Positions 1 to 6,103 of a stretch of DNA of 10,005 nt are shown in pieces (the stretch's first letter is position 1; each line of letters begins with the position of its first letter). The position numbers were made by a program, and so were the translations under genes. Below the pieces are notes generated by a model. That model was given only the letters and a program-made list of their open reading frames with translations, was not told the origin of the DNA and did not search any database. The stretch lies in NCBI GenBank assembly GCA_050258735.1, contig JBLMZJ010000112.1:1-10005 (forward strand). The letters run 5' to 3'. This stretch comes from Syntrophomonas_A sp050258735 (GTDB lineage: Bacteria; Bacillota; Syntrophomonadia; Syntrophomonadales; Syntrophomonadaceae).

Positions 1-646
1 CGAGAGTGAAGACCCGGTAACCGGTGTCCACTGGAACTTTATCAAGCGCAGCTGCATGCACTGCCTGGATCCCGAGTGTGCCAAGGCCTGCCCGCAGGGC
101 GCCTACTACAAGAGCGAATCCGGTGCCACCCTGCACGATCCGGATAAATGCATAGGCTGCCAGTACTGCACCTATGCCTGCCCCTTTGGGATACCCAAGT
201 ACCGGAAACGTCAGGACAAGATCAGCAAGTGCACCCTGTGCGCTGATCGGGTCGAGGAAGGTTTGACTCCGGCTTGTGCTCGCACTTGTCCCGCCGGGGC
301 GCTTACCTTTGGCGACCGCGATGAACTGCTGCAGAAGGCTGAAGCAAGGGTCAAGTACCTGCGGGCCAATGGCTTCCCGCGGGCGACCATCTATGGCAAA
401 CTCGAACTGGGCGGATTGAACAATATATTTGTTCTGACCGATACCCCCGACAAATTCGATCTGCCGGTCAATCCGCAGCCTTCTGGAACCATAGGCTTCT
501 GGCAGAACTGGGTACAGCCTTACTTTGGCTGGCTGATCCCGCTGGCTCTGGCCGGTTCCGCAATGAGTTTCGTGACCACACGCCTGCTGGCTAATAAAAA
601 CGGTGAACATGGACACGATCATCCAGTAGAAGGGGGGCATGAATAA
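1..646 (+). CDS. fdnH: Formate dehydrogenase iron-sulfur (beta) subunit, 5' end truncated
   Basis: The frame is open from base 2, so the true start lies upstream of the window; the ATG at 56 is internal. This subunit carries electrons from the molybdenum or tungsten catalytic subunit through [4Fe-4S] clusters to cytochrome b. Numbering from the first visible codon, three cysteine groups appear: C18/C21/C26/C30, C50/C53/C56/C60 and C77/C80/C92/C96, each ending in CP, in the order and spacing of FdnH-type proteins. The N-terminal cluster motif of the family must lie off the window. After the ferredoxin part comes a region resembling the family's C-terminal linker, then one hydrophobic segment (about bases 523-590, WLIPLALAGSAMSF), matching the single membrane anchor of FdnH. 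The last residues are His-rich (EHGHDHPVEGGHE). The TAA stop overlaps the ATG of the cytochrome b gene, so the two are translationally coupled. A catalytic subunit gene is expected just upstream. Assignment to formate dehydrogenase rather than another molybdoenzyme beta subunit rests on the FdnI- and FdhE-like neighbours. Confidence 0.9.
   Translation, partial: ESEDPVTGVHWNFIKRSCMHCLDPECAKACPQGAYYKSESGATLHDPDKCIGCQYCTYACPFGIPKYRKRQDKISKCTLCADRVEEGLTPACARTCPAGALTFGDRDELLQKAEARVKYLRANGFPRATIYGKLELGGLNNIFVLTDTPDKFDLPVNPQPSGTIGFWQNWVQPYFGWLIPLALAGSAMSFVTTRLLANKNGEHGHDHPVEGGHE
630..637 (+). promoter_or_regulatory. Ribosome binding site of the cytochrome b gene
   Basis: AAGGGGGG lies inside the end of the beta-subunit gene, 8 bases before the ATG at 646. 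It supports that start and coupled translation across the TAATG overlap. Confidence 0.75.
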
Positions 647-1332
647 TGCAGTTTATTCCTGAATATCGTGAAGACCTGCCCAGAGTAGAGCGCTTTAATT
701 TCGTGTCCCGTATGACTCACTGGGGCCATACTGTTACCTTTATCCTGTGCCTGTTGACCGGTCTCTTGATCTTTATGGACGGCATGGACTGGATGGCTCC
801 GATTTTCGGCGGCTTCAACGGCGCCAACTTGGTGCACCGTATTGCAGCAGTCGGCATGACCCTGTTTATCGGTGTATTTGTCGTCTTCGACTTCAAAGGC
901 ATCATCAACTGGATCAAAGACATCCTGCGCTTTGGCGTAAATGACATTAAGTTTATAATGGTCTTCCCGCTGGAGTTCCTGGGTTTCCCGGTCCATGTCC
1001 CGCCACAGACCAGATTCAATGGCGGTGAAAAGGGCAACTCCATCGTGACCCCGACCTCCGTGATACTGCTGGTCCTTTCCGGCTATATCATGTGGTTCCC
1101 CACGATCTTCCCGGCCGGATTGGTACGGGTAGCTTATCCGATCCACGACCTGGCTATGATCTTTGCCACCCTGATGGTCTGCATGCATGGCTATCTGGGT
1201 TCCTTCCACCCCGGCTCCGGTGAATCCTTCTGGGGCATGTGGAAAGGCACCGTCAGAGCCGACTGGGCACAGCACCACCATGCTATCTGGTATGAAGAGA
1301 CTTATGGTGACAAAGCCAAGGAAGCTGAATAA
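646..1332 (+). CDS. fdnI: Formate dehydrogenase cytochrome b556 (gamma) subunit
   Basis: A 228-residue integral membrane diheme cytochrome b that passes electrons between the Fe-S beta subunit and the quinone pool. About four hydrophobic segments are visible, near residues 28-45, 62-82, 133-150 and 165-185. Candidate heme ligands are His25 or His28 (MTHWGH), His64 (LVHRIAA), His167 (YPIHDLA) and His181 (MHGYLGS), placed as in E. coli FdnI. Two further family marks are the loop RFNGGEKGN (about 123-131), equivalent to the FNAGQK loop, and the C-terminal GTVRADWAQHHHAIWYEE, which matches the conserved tail of FdnI/FdoI. The length is typical of the family. The ATG overlaps the beta-subunit stop (TAATG), and AAGGGGGG at 630-637 gives a ribosome binding site 8 bases upstream. 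The gene is followed by a strong terminator, so it appears to be the last gene of the structural operon. Confidence 0.93.
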   Translation: MQFIPEYREDLPRVERFNFVSRMTHWGHTVTFILCLLTGLLIFMDGMDWMAPIFGGFNGANLVHRIAAVGMTLFIGVFVVFDFKGIINWIKDILRFGVNDIKFIMVFPLEFLGFPVHVPPQTRFNGGEKGNSIVTPTSVILLVLSGYIMWFPTIFPAGLVRVAYPIHDLAMIFATLMVCMHGYLGSFHPGSGESFWGMWKGTVRADWAQHHHAIWYEETYGDKAKEAE

Positions 1333-1357
1333 GCCGACGCTGAAATAGCATCCTATT

Positions 1358-1386
1358 AAGGGGGGATTTATTCCCCCCTTTTATTT
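1358..1386 (+). terminator. Rho-independent terminator after the formate dehydrogenase operon
   Basis: A 9-bp perfect stem (AAGGGGGGA at 1358-1366 with TCCCCCCTT at 1372-1380), a 5-base loop, and TTATTT directly after. It lies 26 bases past the cytochrome b stop codon. It should end most transcripts of the structural operon before the FdhE-like gene. Confidence 0.88.
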
Positions 1387-1544
1387 AAATGATTGACCGA
1401 CGATTTGATTCGGTCTTTCGTTCAGGTACAACCATCGAATTAGCCACAAATGAACACAGCTTATTAGGTTATCGTAGCTAAACGAGAACCATAACGCCGA
1501 CCGGTGTGTTTATTCGTCGCTAATTTAAATGAGGAGTGATCGCT
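1387..1544 (+). other. Intergenic region upstream of fdhE
   Basis: The region holds a weak 6-bp inverted repeat (GACCGA 1395-1400 with TCGGTC 1410-1415, 9-base loop) followed by TTTCGTT, and the sequence ATTTAAATGA twice (1383-1392 and 1523-1532). I see no clear sigma-70 or sigma-54 promoter. Given the terminator just upstream, a promoter for the FdhE-like gene should be here, but none can be named with confidence. Confidence 0.4.
1531..1536 (+). promoter_or_regulatory. Ribosome binding site that decides the fdhE start
   Basis: GAGGAG sits 8 bases before TTG at 1545. An in-frame GTG at 1536 overlaps this site and so is unlikely to be the start. The arrangement AGGAGTGATCG followed two bases later by TTG is repeated exactly before the SLH-protein gene. 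Confidence 0.7.
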
Positions 1545-2378
1545 TTGACTAATCACGAGACACCAGTAACCTTGCCCGAGGGATATGTGGAATTCTTTCG
1601 TGACCTGGAGAACTGGCAAAATGAAGAATCTATAAGACTGAAGCAGGTCTATCAGCCGATCCGGCAGGATATCTTCAGATCCCTGGAGGAGAACAAACAT
1701 GCCCTGCTGCAGCAGGTTAACCCGGGTATAGACCCGAAAATACTACGGGACACCTTTATGCGCTTTCTCACTTGGCTGCAAAAAGCTCGTCCCGCTATCA
1801 ATGCCGATATTGCCAGACTCATAGACCAGGCCGAAGAATTCGATTTTGAAGAGATCGCCGCTGCCTTTACCAAAGGTAATGATGAGTATTTTACTGGGCT
1901 GGCAGATAAAGTTGGCATATCATATGAGATGCTGTTTTTTACTATCGATCATGCTCTGAGGCCCTACCTGAGGATCTTTGCCTTGCCCTATGAAGAGGAA
2001 CTGCCAGAAGCTGAAGGTCTGCCCTGGGATTTCCCCGCCAATTGTCCGGTCTGTGGAGCAAAATCACATTTCTGTCGTCTCACCCACGAAGAAGGACACC
2101 GCTTGATGTTCTGTGACCGTTGCTTCAGTCAATGGTGGATACGTTATATCTTTTGCCCTTACTGTGGTCATGACCGTCCTGGTGACATCGGTTATATTGC
2201 AGTTGATAGCGACAAGAGCCCCTTCAAGGTCTATGTCTGTGAGAAGTGCAAGGGTTATCTTAAGACCTATGATGAGCGGGACGGTGCCCCGCCCACCGAC
2301 CTCTATATAGCCAATGTGGAGACTATTTATCTGGATATGCTGGCGCAAGAAAAAGGTTACACCAACCACGATGAGTAG
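1545..2378 (+). CDS. fdhE: FdhE-like formate dehydrogenase accessory protein
   Basis: A 277-residue soluble protein of the FdhE family, whose E. coli member is needed for biogenesis of respiratory formate dehydrogenases and binds iron through rubredoxin-like cysteine pairs. Four CxxC pairs are visible in the C-terminal half: C167/C170 (CPVC), C190/C193 (CDRC), C204/C207 (CPYC) and C232/C235 (CEKC), with C177 as an extra cysteine. The aromatic stretch FSQWWIRYIFCPYCG around 194-208 is typical of the family. The N-terminal half (about 1-160) is mostly helical and charged, with no signal peptide or membrane segment, so the protein should be cytoplasmic. At 277 residues it is slightly shorter than the E. 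coli protein (about 309). The TTG start was chosen for its spacing from GAGGAG. The location next to fdnHI supports the role. The stop codon directly abuts a long palindromic element. Confidence 0.87.
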   Translation: MTNHETPVTLPEGYVEFFRDLENWQNEESIRLKQVYQPIRQDIFRSLEENKHALLQQVNPGIDPKILRDTFMRFLTWLQKARPAINADIARLIDQAEEFDFEEIAAAFTKGNDEYFTGLADKVGISYEMLFFTIDHALRPYLRIFALPYEEELPEAEGLPWDFPANCPVCGAKSHFCRLTHEEGHRLMFCDRCFSQWWIRYIFCPYCGHDRPGDIGYIAVDSDKSPFKVYVCEKCKGYLKTYDERDGAPPTDLYIANVETIYLDMLAQEKGYTNHDE

Positions 2379-2496
2379 GACGAGAATATATAGTGAACTG
2401 CTGCGTTGTTTAAACACCCCGCTCAATCGACGTACGTATCAGTACGCCTCAATCGCGGGTTGTTTAAACGCCTTGCATTTCCCTCTTCTTCTCGCC
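2379..2496. repeat. 118-bp imperfect palindromic element, candidate dispersed repeat
   Basis: It begins right after the fdhE stop codon. The outer ends pair 7 of 8 (GACGAGAA 2379-2386 with TTCTCGCC 2489-2496). The middle arms pair GCG 2403-2405 with CGC 2469-2471, TTTAAACA 2409-2416 with TGTTTAAA 2461-2468, and CCCGC 2418-2422 with GCGGG 2455-2459. The core is a hairpin CGTAC (2431-2435), loop GTATCA, GTACG (2442-2446). Superimposed on this are direct copies of GTTGTTTAAAC (2405-2415, 2459-2469) and CTCAATCG (2422-2429, 2448-2455). There is no convincing coding potential. The symmetry suggests a small interspersed or non-autonomous mobile repeat, or a large 3'-UTR structure; other copies in the genome would be needed to tell. 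Confidence 0.6.
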
Positions 2497-2509
2497 CTGG
2501 CTTAATGAT

Positions 2510-2538
2510 GGCAGGGTAACCCCTGCCTTGTTGCTTAT
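2510..2538 (+). terminator. Probable terminator downstream of fdhE
   Basis: GGCAGGG (2510-2516) pairs with CCCTGCC (2521-2527) around the loop TAAC, followed by TTGTTGCTTATT. The stem is strong and the T-tract interrupted. It is the first terminator-like hairpin after fdhE besides the palindromic element. Confidence 0.55.
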
Positions 2539-2557
2539 TGGGATCATGGCGTACCGA

Positions 2558-2580
2558 GGGAGGCACGGGGACGGTTCTTC
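2558..2580. repeat. GGCACGGGGACGGTTCTTC sequence, possible dispersed-repeat remnant
   Basis: This G-rich sequence at 2562-2580 (preceded by GGGA) resembles, from memory, a motif often seen near small transposase-associated repeats in Firmicutes genomes. No transposase gene, inverted end or second copy lies in the window, so it is at best an isolated fragment. Confidence 0.3.
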
Positions 2581-2621
2581 TACCTGGTTTGTCGAAGCTC
2601 TGTTATATTCTAGTACAGCAA

Positions 2622-2649
2622 AAGGGCTGGGTTTAATAACCCAGCCCTT
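2622..2649 (-). terminator. Terminator of the FAD/Fe-S oxidoreductase gene, possibly bidirectional
   Basis: A perfect 12-bp stem (AAGGGCTGGGTT 2622-2633 with AACCCAGCCCTT 2638-2649) and loop TAAT lie just past the minus-strand stop codon. Read on the minus strand the stem is followed by a short T run (CCCTTTTGCTG). On the plus strand TTGCTTATTTG follows, so it may also stop readthrough from fdhE. Confidence 0.85.
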
Positions 2650-2661
2650 GCTTATTTGATC

Positions 2662-5600
2662 TTATGCTTTTCTCAAATATTCCTCCATATGCGGCATAAA
2701 ATACGGTATGATCTCGTCCAGCATCTTCGGCATCAGGACCTCCATGGTCTTGGGCATAAGGTCAGGCATCTGCTCCAGCATATAATCCGGCATCGGGATG
2801 GCCTCGGCCACCTTGTCCAGCATCCTGGGCATGACCTTGGGCATGATATCCGGCATCAGTTTGGGGAAGAGTGCCGGCATGACTCCCTTCATCATGGTGA
2901 TCATGGGTTCCTTGAACACATCCGGTGCTTTCATGACCATATGCATCATGCTCTTGTACATATCCGGCATGGCATCTATCATATCCGGCAGCATGTCAGC
3001 CATCAGATCTGCCATCCCCCAGGGGGTCATCAGCCGTATCATGGCGTCGAATACCGCCCACTTTTCGTCCATCACTGAATCAGATGGTTCAATCTTGTAA
3101 CCCAAGGCTTCAGCGGTAAGGGTAGCCAGATCCCGGATCTCGATCGGCAAGTTCTTAAGATCCCGCGAACGCTTCAACTGTACCCGGCAGCAGGGGCAGG
3201 CTGTGATCAGGGTATCTGCTCCGGCATCAATAGCTTCCTGGACCCGGCTGGCTCCTACCTCCTCGGCCACATCCGGATCGGCAATCAAGGTCAGTACTGC
3301 TCCGCAGCAGTGGGAGTCCATCTTGTTGAAGCGCATCTCTCTGAAGTTGGTCCCTGGTATAGCATTGATCAGGGTACGCGGACCTTCGAAAACCCCACCA
3401 GCCCGTCCCATATGGCAGGGATCATGGTAGGTGCATTTTCGATCCAGATCGATCGGTATGGTGAACTCTCCCTTGTTTATCTTATCCGCCAGCACATCAG
3501 CGTAGTGCATGGCATGGAAGGGATATTCCTCACCATGTTCCTCGGCCCAATGCCGGTAATAGATCTCCCAAACCAGCCAGCAAGCCGGACAGGTAGTAAT
3601 GATCTTGTCCGCCCCCATCTTCTTCGCCAGATCGATATTATGGCGGGCAACTTCATCAAAGACCTCCCACCGGCCGGATACCAGCATGGGAATACCACAG
3701 CAATATTCATCCTTGCCCATATAGGTATAATCTACCCCGGCCGCATTCAGTACTAGAGCCGCTGAGCGAGCTACATCCTGCTCGACGAAGGATGAAGTAC
3801 AACCCGGGAAATAAAGATACTCTGCCTTATCCTTGATCATGGGCTGGATCTCATCAGTGATCCAGCCGTCCCGGTCCTTGGCATAACCAGCCCAGATATT
3901 TCCCTGCTGGCGCATGGTATTGACCATCATCTCAAAGGGCGGGAAGGTATGATATCCCTTGCCGTCAACCAGGAGTCCCCGCAGTTTCAGCCAGGAGTCC
4001 TCATTGGGCAGATCCAGTTGGCAAGTGCGGTTGCACATCTCACAGGTGGTACAAGCCAACATATTGTTTACCGCCTGCTGGTCCCACTCCACTTCGCCTT
4101 CCAGCAGCAATTTGATATAAGTCCATTTTCCACGGGGCGACTGCGATTCCCAGCCGCGTCCATAGTATTGTTCACAATGATCCACACAATACCCGCATTG
4201 AGAACAGGCATAGGCATACCAAGCGATATCGCCGGGTATCCCATTGCGTTCCTTGAATACCTCACCGGCCTCCTTGCCCTGTGCCCAGTTACCGAAGATG
4301 CGGATCACCGGTTCAAAGGCATTGGCCATATTCAAGCCGGTAGCTACCAGGCTGCCATCGATAACCTTTCCAGGGTTCATAAACCCTTTCGGATCCATCT
4401 CTCGCTTGTACTGGCGAAGCCGCTCGACAGTTTCCCGCCCCAGGATCTGTTCGGCAAAGCCGGTGAAATACAGCCCGGTCGAATAATTTCTTCCGCCATA
4501 TTTTTGTGCGATCTTCATTACGCTGAGCGAAAGGCCAAAGGCCAGGTTAAAATTGAATTTGCGTTCATCATGAGGAATAAAGCCCAACAATACCAACTCA
4601 CGACGGTTAGTGGCAAAACCCTCCATGATATAAGGATGCTTTATATCTGTTGCGATATCTGAAATAACTGAAGCCAAGCTCTCTACCGGCACTATCACTT
4701 CACTGGGGATGAGTGACGGTGCAATACGTTTGGCTCGCATCGGTTCAAAGCGGGCATCCCACTCATGCAGAGCGATCTCTTCGGAAAGCAGTTGGCCACC
4801 GAAACGGCCAGCCAATTCCAGTACGTCTTCCCTGATCAGATCACAGCGATCCGAGGTACATGCCATAAGCACTATATATTTTTCGGGAATGATCAGCTTA
4901 GGATGATCCACCGGATGACCATGATGCAGGTGAGGTGGCAGTTTGTTCTTCATCCTGGCAGCTTCGGGATTAATAAAGGATACCGACCATAAGGGCACCT
5001 TGCGGTCGTACAAACCCGCCATAAAATCACCGAGTTGACCTGCCTCTTCAAAGGCTACCGCAGTCACATGCATCGTTTTCAATGGTTTGACGCGGAAGCT
5101 GACCTGGCTAATAAAACCGGTTATACCACCGGTTCCGGATACCAGATCCAGTTCGCGTCCTTTAAGCTCACGCACGGTTCCGTCAGGCTGCACCAGGCGA
5201 ACTGCTACTACATTATCAATAAAATCGCCAAACTCATATCCGCCGATGCCTGTCCCTCCCTGTGCCAGCCAACCTCCTACAGTAGAGGAAGGGAAGCTGC
5301 TGGGATAGAGGTTCAACGTAAGACCCTGACTATTAAGATGATATTCGACTTCTTTCCATACCACACCTGGTTCAACGGTAGCCGTCCGGTTATCAGCCGA
5401 GATTTCAATGATACGGTTCATGCGATTAAACTCAACCACTAATCCACCCTGGACCGGCAATACTCCCCCATATCCCGAAGTAGCCTTGCCTCGAGGTGTC
5501 AACTTGATGTTTTCCTGATAAGCCAGCTTGACCAGATCGGCCAGTTCTGCTTCCGATTCTGGCTGAACGATGCCATCAGGAATGGCATCACCCACCAAAG

Positions 5601-5727
5601 GTTTGATCATAGAGGGCATTACTCCCATATCATGGGCATAGATCTTGCGTTCCAGTTCGTCAAAATTAACACGTTGAGAATACTTGTCCTTCAGAAGCTT
5701 TTTGGTTTCGCGGGCGATTCGGCTCAT
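2662..5727 (-). CDS. FAD-linked oxidase fused to Fe-S and CCG domains, with a Met/Pro-rich tail
   Basis: A 1021-residue protein resembling a GlcD-GlcF-type fusion: a flavin dehydrogenase passing electrons through [4Fe-4S] clusters. In order: an FAD-binding PCMH-type domain (about 45-215, with PRGKATSGYGG near 78-88 and GGWLAQGGTGIGGYEFGDF near 151-169); an FAD-oxidase C-terminal-like region (about 216-455, ending DPKGFMNPGKV); two cluster motifs, C508/C511/C514/C518 and C559/C562/C565/C569; and two CCG domains (C643, CCG at 676-678, CPAC at 713-716; then C765, C771, CCG at 807-809, CPCC at 844-847). Residues 886-1021 are an extraordinary Met/Pro-rich tail. The usual GDGNxH and EHGxG motifs of glycolate/lactate oxidases are not seen, so the substrate is unknown. 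No signal peptide is present; location is probably cytoplasmic or peripheral membrane. The start at 5727 has AAAGGGGG 7 bases upstream; the ATGs at 5766 and 5733 fit worse. It appears monocistronic. Confidence 0.85.
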   Translation of the reverse strand: MSRIARETKKLLKDKYSQRVNFDELERKIYAHDMGVMPSMIKPLVGDAIPDGIVQPESEAELADLVKLAYQENIKLTPRGKATSGYGGVLPVQGGLVVEFNRMNRIIEISADNRTATVEPGVVWKEVEYHLNSQGLTLNLYPSSFPSSTVGGWLAQGGTGIGGYEFGDFIDNVVAVRLVQPDGTVRELKGRELDLVSGTGGITGFISQVSFRVKPLKTMHVTAVAFEEAGQLGDFMAGLYDRKVPLWSVSFINPEAARMKNKLPPHLHHGHPVDHPKLIIPEKYIVLMACTSDRCDLIREDVLELAGRFGGQLLSEEIALHEWDARFEPMRAKRIAPSLIPSEVIVPVESLASVISDIATDIKHPYIMEGFATNRRELVLLGFIPHDERKFNFNLAFGLSLSVMKIAQKYGGRNYSTGLYFTGFAEQILGRETVERLRQYKREMDPKGFMNPGKVIDGSLVATGLNMANAFEPVIRIFGNWAQGKEAGEVFKERNGIPGDIAWYAYACSQCGYCVDHCEQYYGRGWESQSPRGKWTYIKLLLEGEVEWDQQAVNNMLACTTCEMCNRTCQLDLPNEDSWLKLRGLLVDGKGYHTFPPFEMMVNTMRQQGNIWAGYAKDRDGWITDEIQPMIKDKAEYLYFPGCTSSFVEQDVARSAALVLNAAGVDYTYMGKDEYCCGIPMLVSGRWEVFDEVARHNIDLAKKMGADKIITTCPACWLVWEIYYRHWAEEHGEEYPFHAMHYADVLADKINKGEFTIPIDLDRKCTYHDPCHMGRAGGVFEGPRTLINAIPGTNFREMRFNKMDSHCCGAVLTLIADPDVAEEVGASRVQEAIDAGADTLITACPCCRVQLKRSRDLKNLPIEIRDLATLTAEALGYKIEPSDSVMDEKWAVFDAMIRLMTPWGMADLMADMLPDMIDAMPDMYKSMMHMVMKAPDVFKEPMITMMKGVMPALFPKLMPDIMPKVMPRMLDKVAEAIPMPDYMLEQMPDLMPKTMEVLMPKMLDEIIPYFMPHMEEYLRKA

Positions 5728-5734
5728 ACCCATA

Positions 5735-5742
5735 CCCCCTTT
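5735..5742 (-). promoter_or_regulatory. Ribosome binding site of the FAD/Fe-S oxidoreductase gene
   Basis: On the minus strand AAAGGGGG ends 7 bases before the ATG at 5727. An ATG at 5733 would be only one base away, and the ATG at 5766 lies upstream of this site, so this decides the start. Confidence 0.75.
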
Positions 5743-5756
5743 GTATTGTTGATTGT

Positions 5757-5785
5757 ATTTTAACATGCATTTCTTGTTTTTTCTA
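5757..5785 (-). promoter_or_regulatory. Candidate promoter of the FAD/Fe-S oxidoreductase gene
   Basis: Minus strand: TAGAAA (5785-5780, 4 of 6 to TTGACA), a 17-base spacer, and TAAAAT (5762-5757, 5 of 6 to TATAAT) preceded by an extended TG. Transcription would start near 5750, giving a leader of about 23 bases and excluding the ATG at 5766 as the start. Confidence 0.4.
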
Positions 5786-6091
5786 CCCCCTTTGTCGGTA
5801 TATTGTGGCTTTTCTCCTTTTACAGCAGAGACGCGATTATCCTATACCCTTATGCGGTATATGTTTTGCTACTCAAAAATAATGGTTAACAATTTTTATA
5901 ACCAGACCTTGGTATTTTTATCGTATAGTGAAAGGAGACTCATACGGGTGACGTAATGTTATGTAATCAGATACCTCTGAATATTGAAGGTGGCCACCAT
6001 TGCAAAATCGATGTGAGAAATCCTTGATTCCGCTGATTTCCGTTTTCAGAGTTGTTTGCACTGCGGATATATGTCTGCTAATCATTTGTAA
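5786..6091. other. Divergent intergenic region
   Basis: About 300 bases between divergent genes, AT-rich toward the minus-strand gene. Visible items: a second copy of TACCCCCTTTG at 5784-5794 (the first, 5733-5743, holds the ribosome binding site of the minus gene); a TATAGT box at 5924-5929 without a matching -35 sequence; AAAGGAG at 5931-5937 without a reading frame of useful length after it; GTAAT-GTTAT-GTAAT near 5953-5967; and a perfect 10-base palindrome GGTGGCCACC at 5989-5998. No promoter for the plus-strand gene could be assigned confidently, and no known riboswitch was recognised. Confidence 0.4.
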
Positions 6092-6095
6092 GGAG
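6092..6095 (+). promoter_or_regulatory. Ribosome binding site that decides the SLH-protein start
   Basis: GGAG, within TAAGGAGTG, lies 8 bases before TTG at 6104. The in-frame GTG at 6095 overlaps it and is rejected as the start. Starting at TTG gives a clean signal peptide beginning MKTRIHS. Confidence 0.75.
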
Positions 6096-6103
6096 TGATC
6101 GAA

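Noticed and set aside
619..1281. A minus-strand open frame of 220 codons opposite the cytochrome b gene
   Set aside because: The plus strand has clear cytochrome b motifs, a good ribosome binding site and coupled translation; the minus frame has no recognisable domain.
2405..2469. Two copies of GTTGTTTAAAC as a possible CRISPR or integration site
   Set aside because: There are only two copies, they lie in the arms of a palindromic structure, and there is no third repeat, cas gene or integrase.
2656..3078. A plus-strand open frame of 140 codons, His-rich
   Set aside because: It is the antisense shadow of the Met-rich tail: CAT (His) is the complement of ATG (Met). It has no ribosome binding site.
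3949..4662. A plus-strand open frame of 237 codons inside the FAD/Fe-S gene
   Set aside because: It is antisense to the cysteine motifs and FAD-oxidase region of a strongly supported gene, with no motif of its own.
5728..5766. The longer N-terminus of the FAD/Fe-S protein from the ATG at 5766
   Set aside because: That ATG overlaps the candidate promoter and lies upstream of the real ribosome binding site; the 13 extra residues look unlike a family N-terminus.
5991..6004. A sigma-54-like TGGC...TTGCA sequence before the SLH-protein gene
   Set aside because: The GG and GC elements are 8 bases apart instead of the required 10.
5956..6027. A 23-codon plus-strand open frame in the divergent intergenic region
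   Set aside because: The only nearby ribosome-binding-like sequence (5931-5937) is 18 bases away, too far, and the peptide shows no motif.
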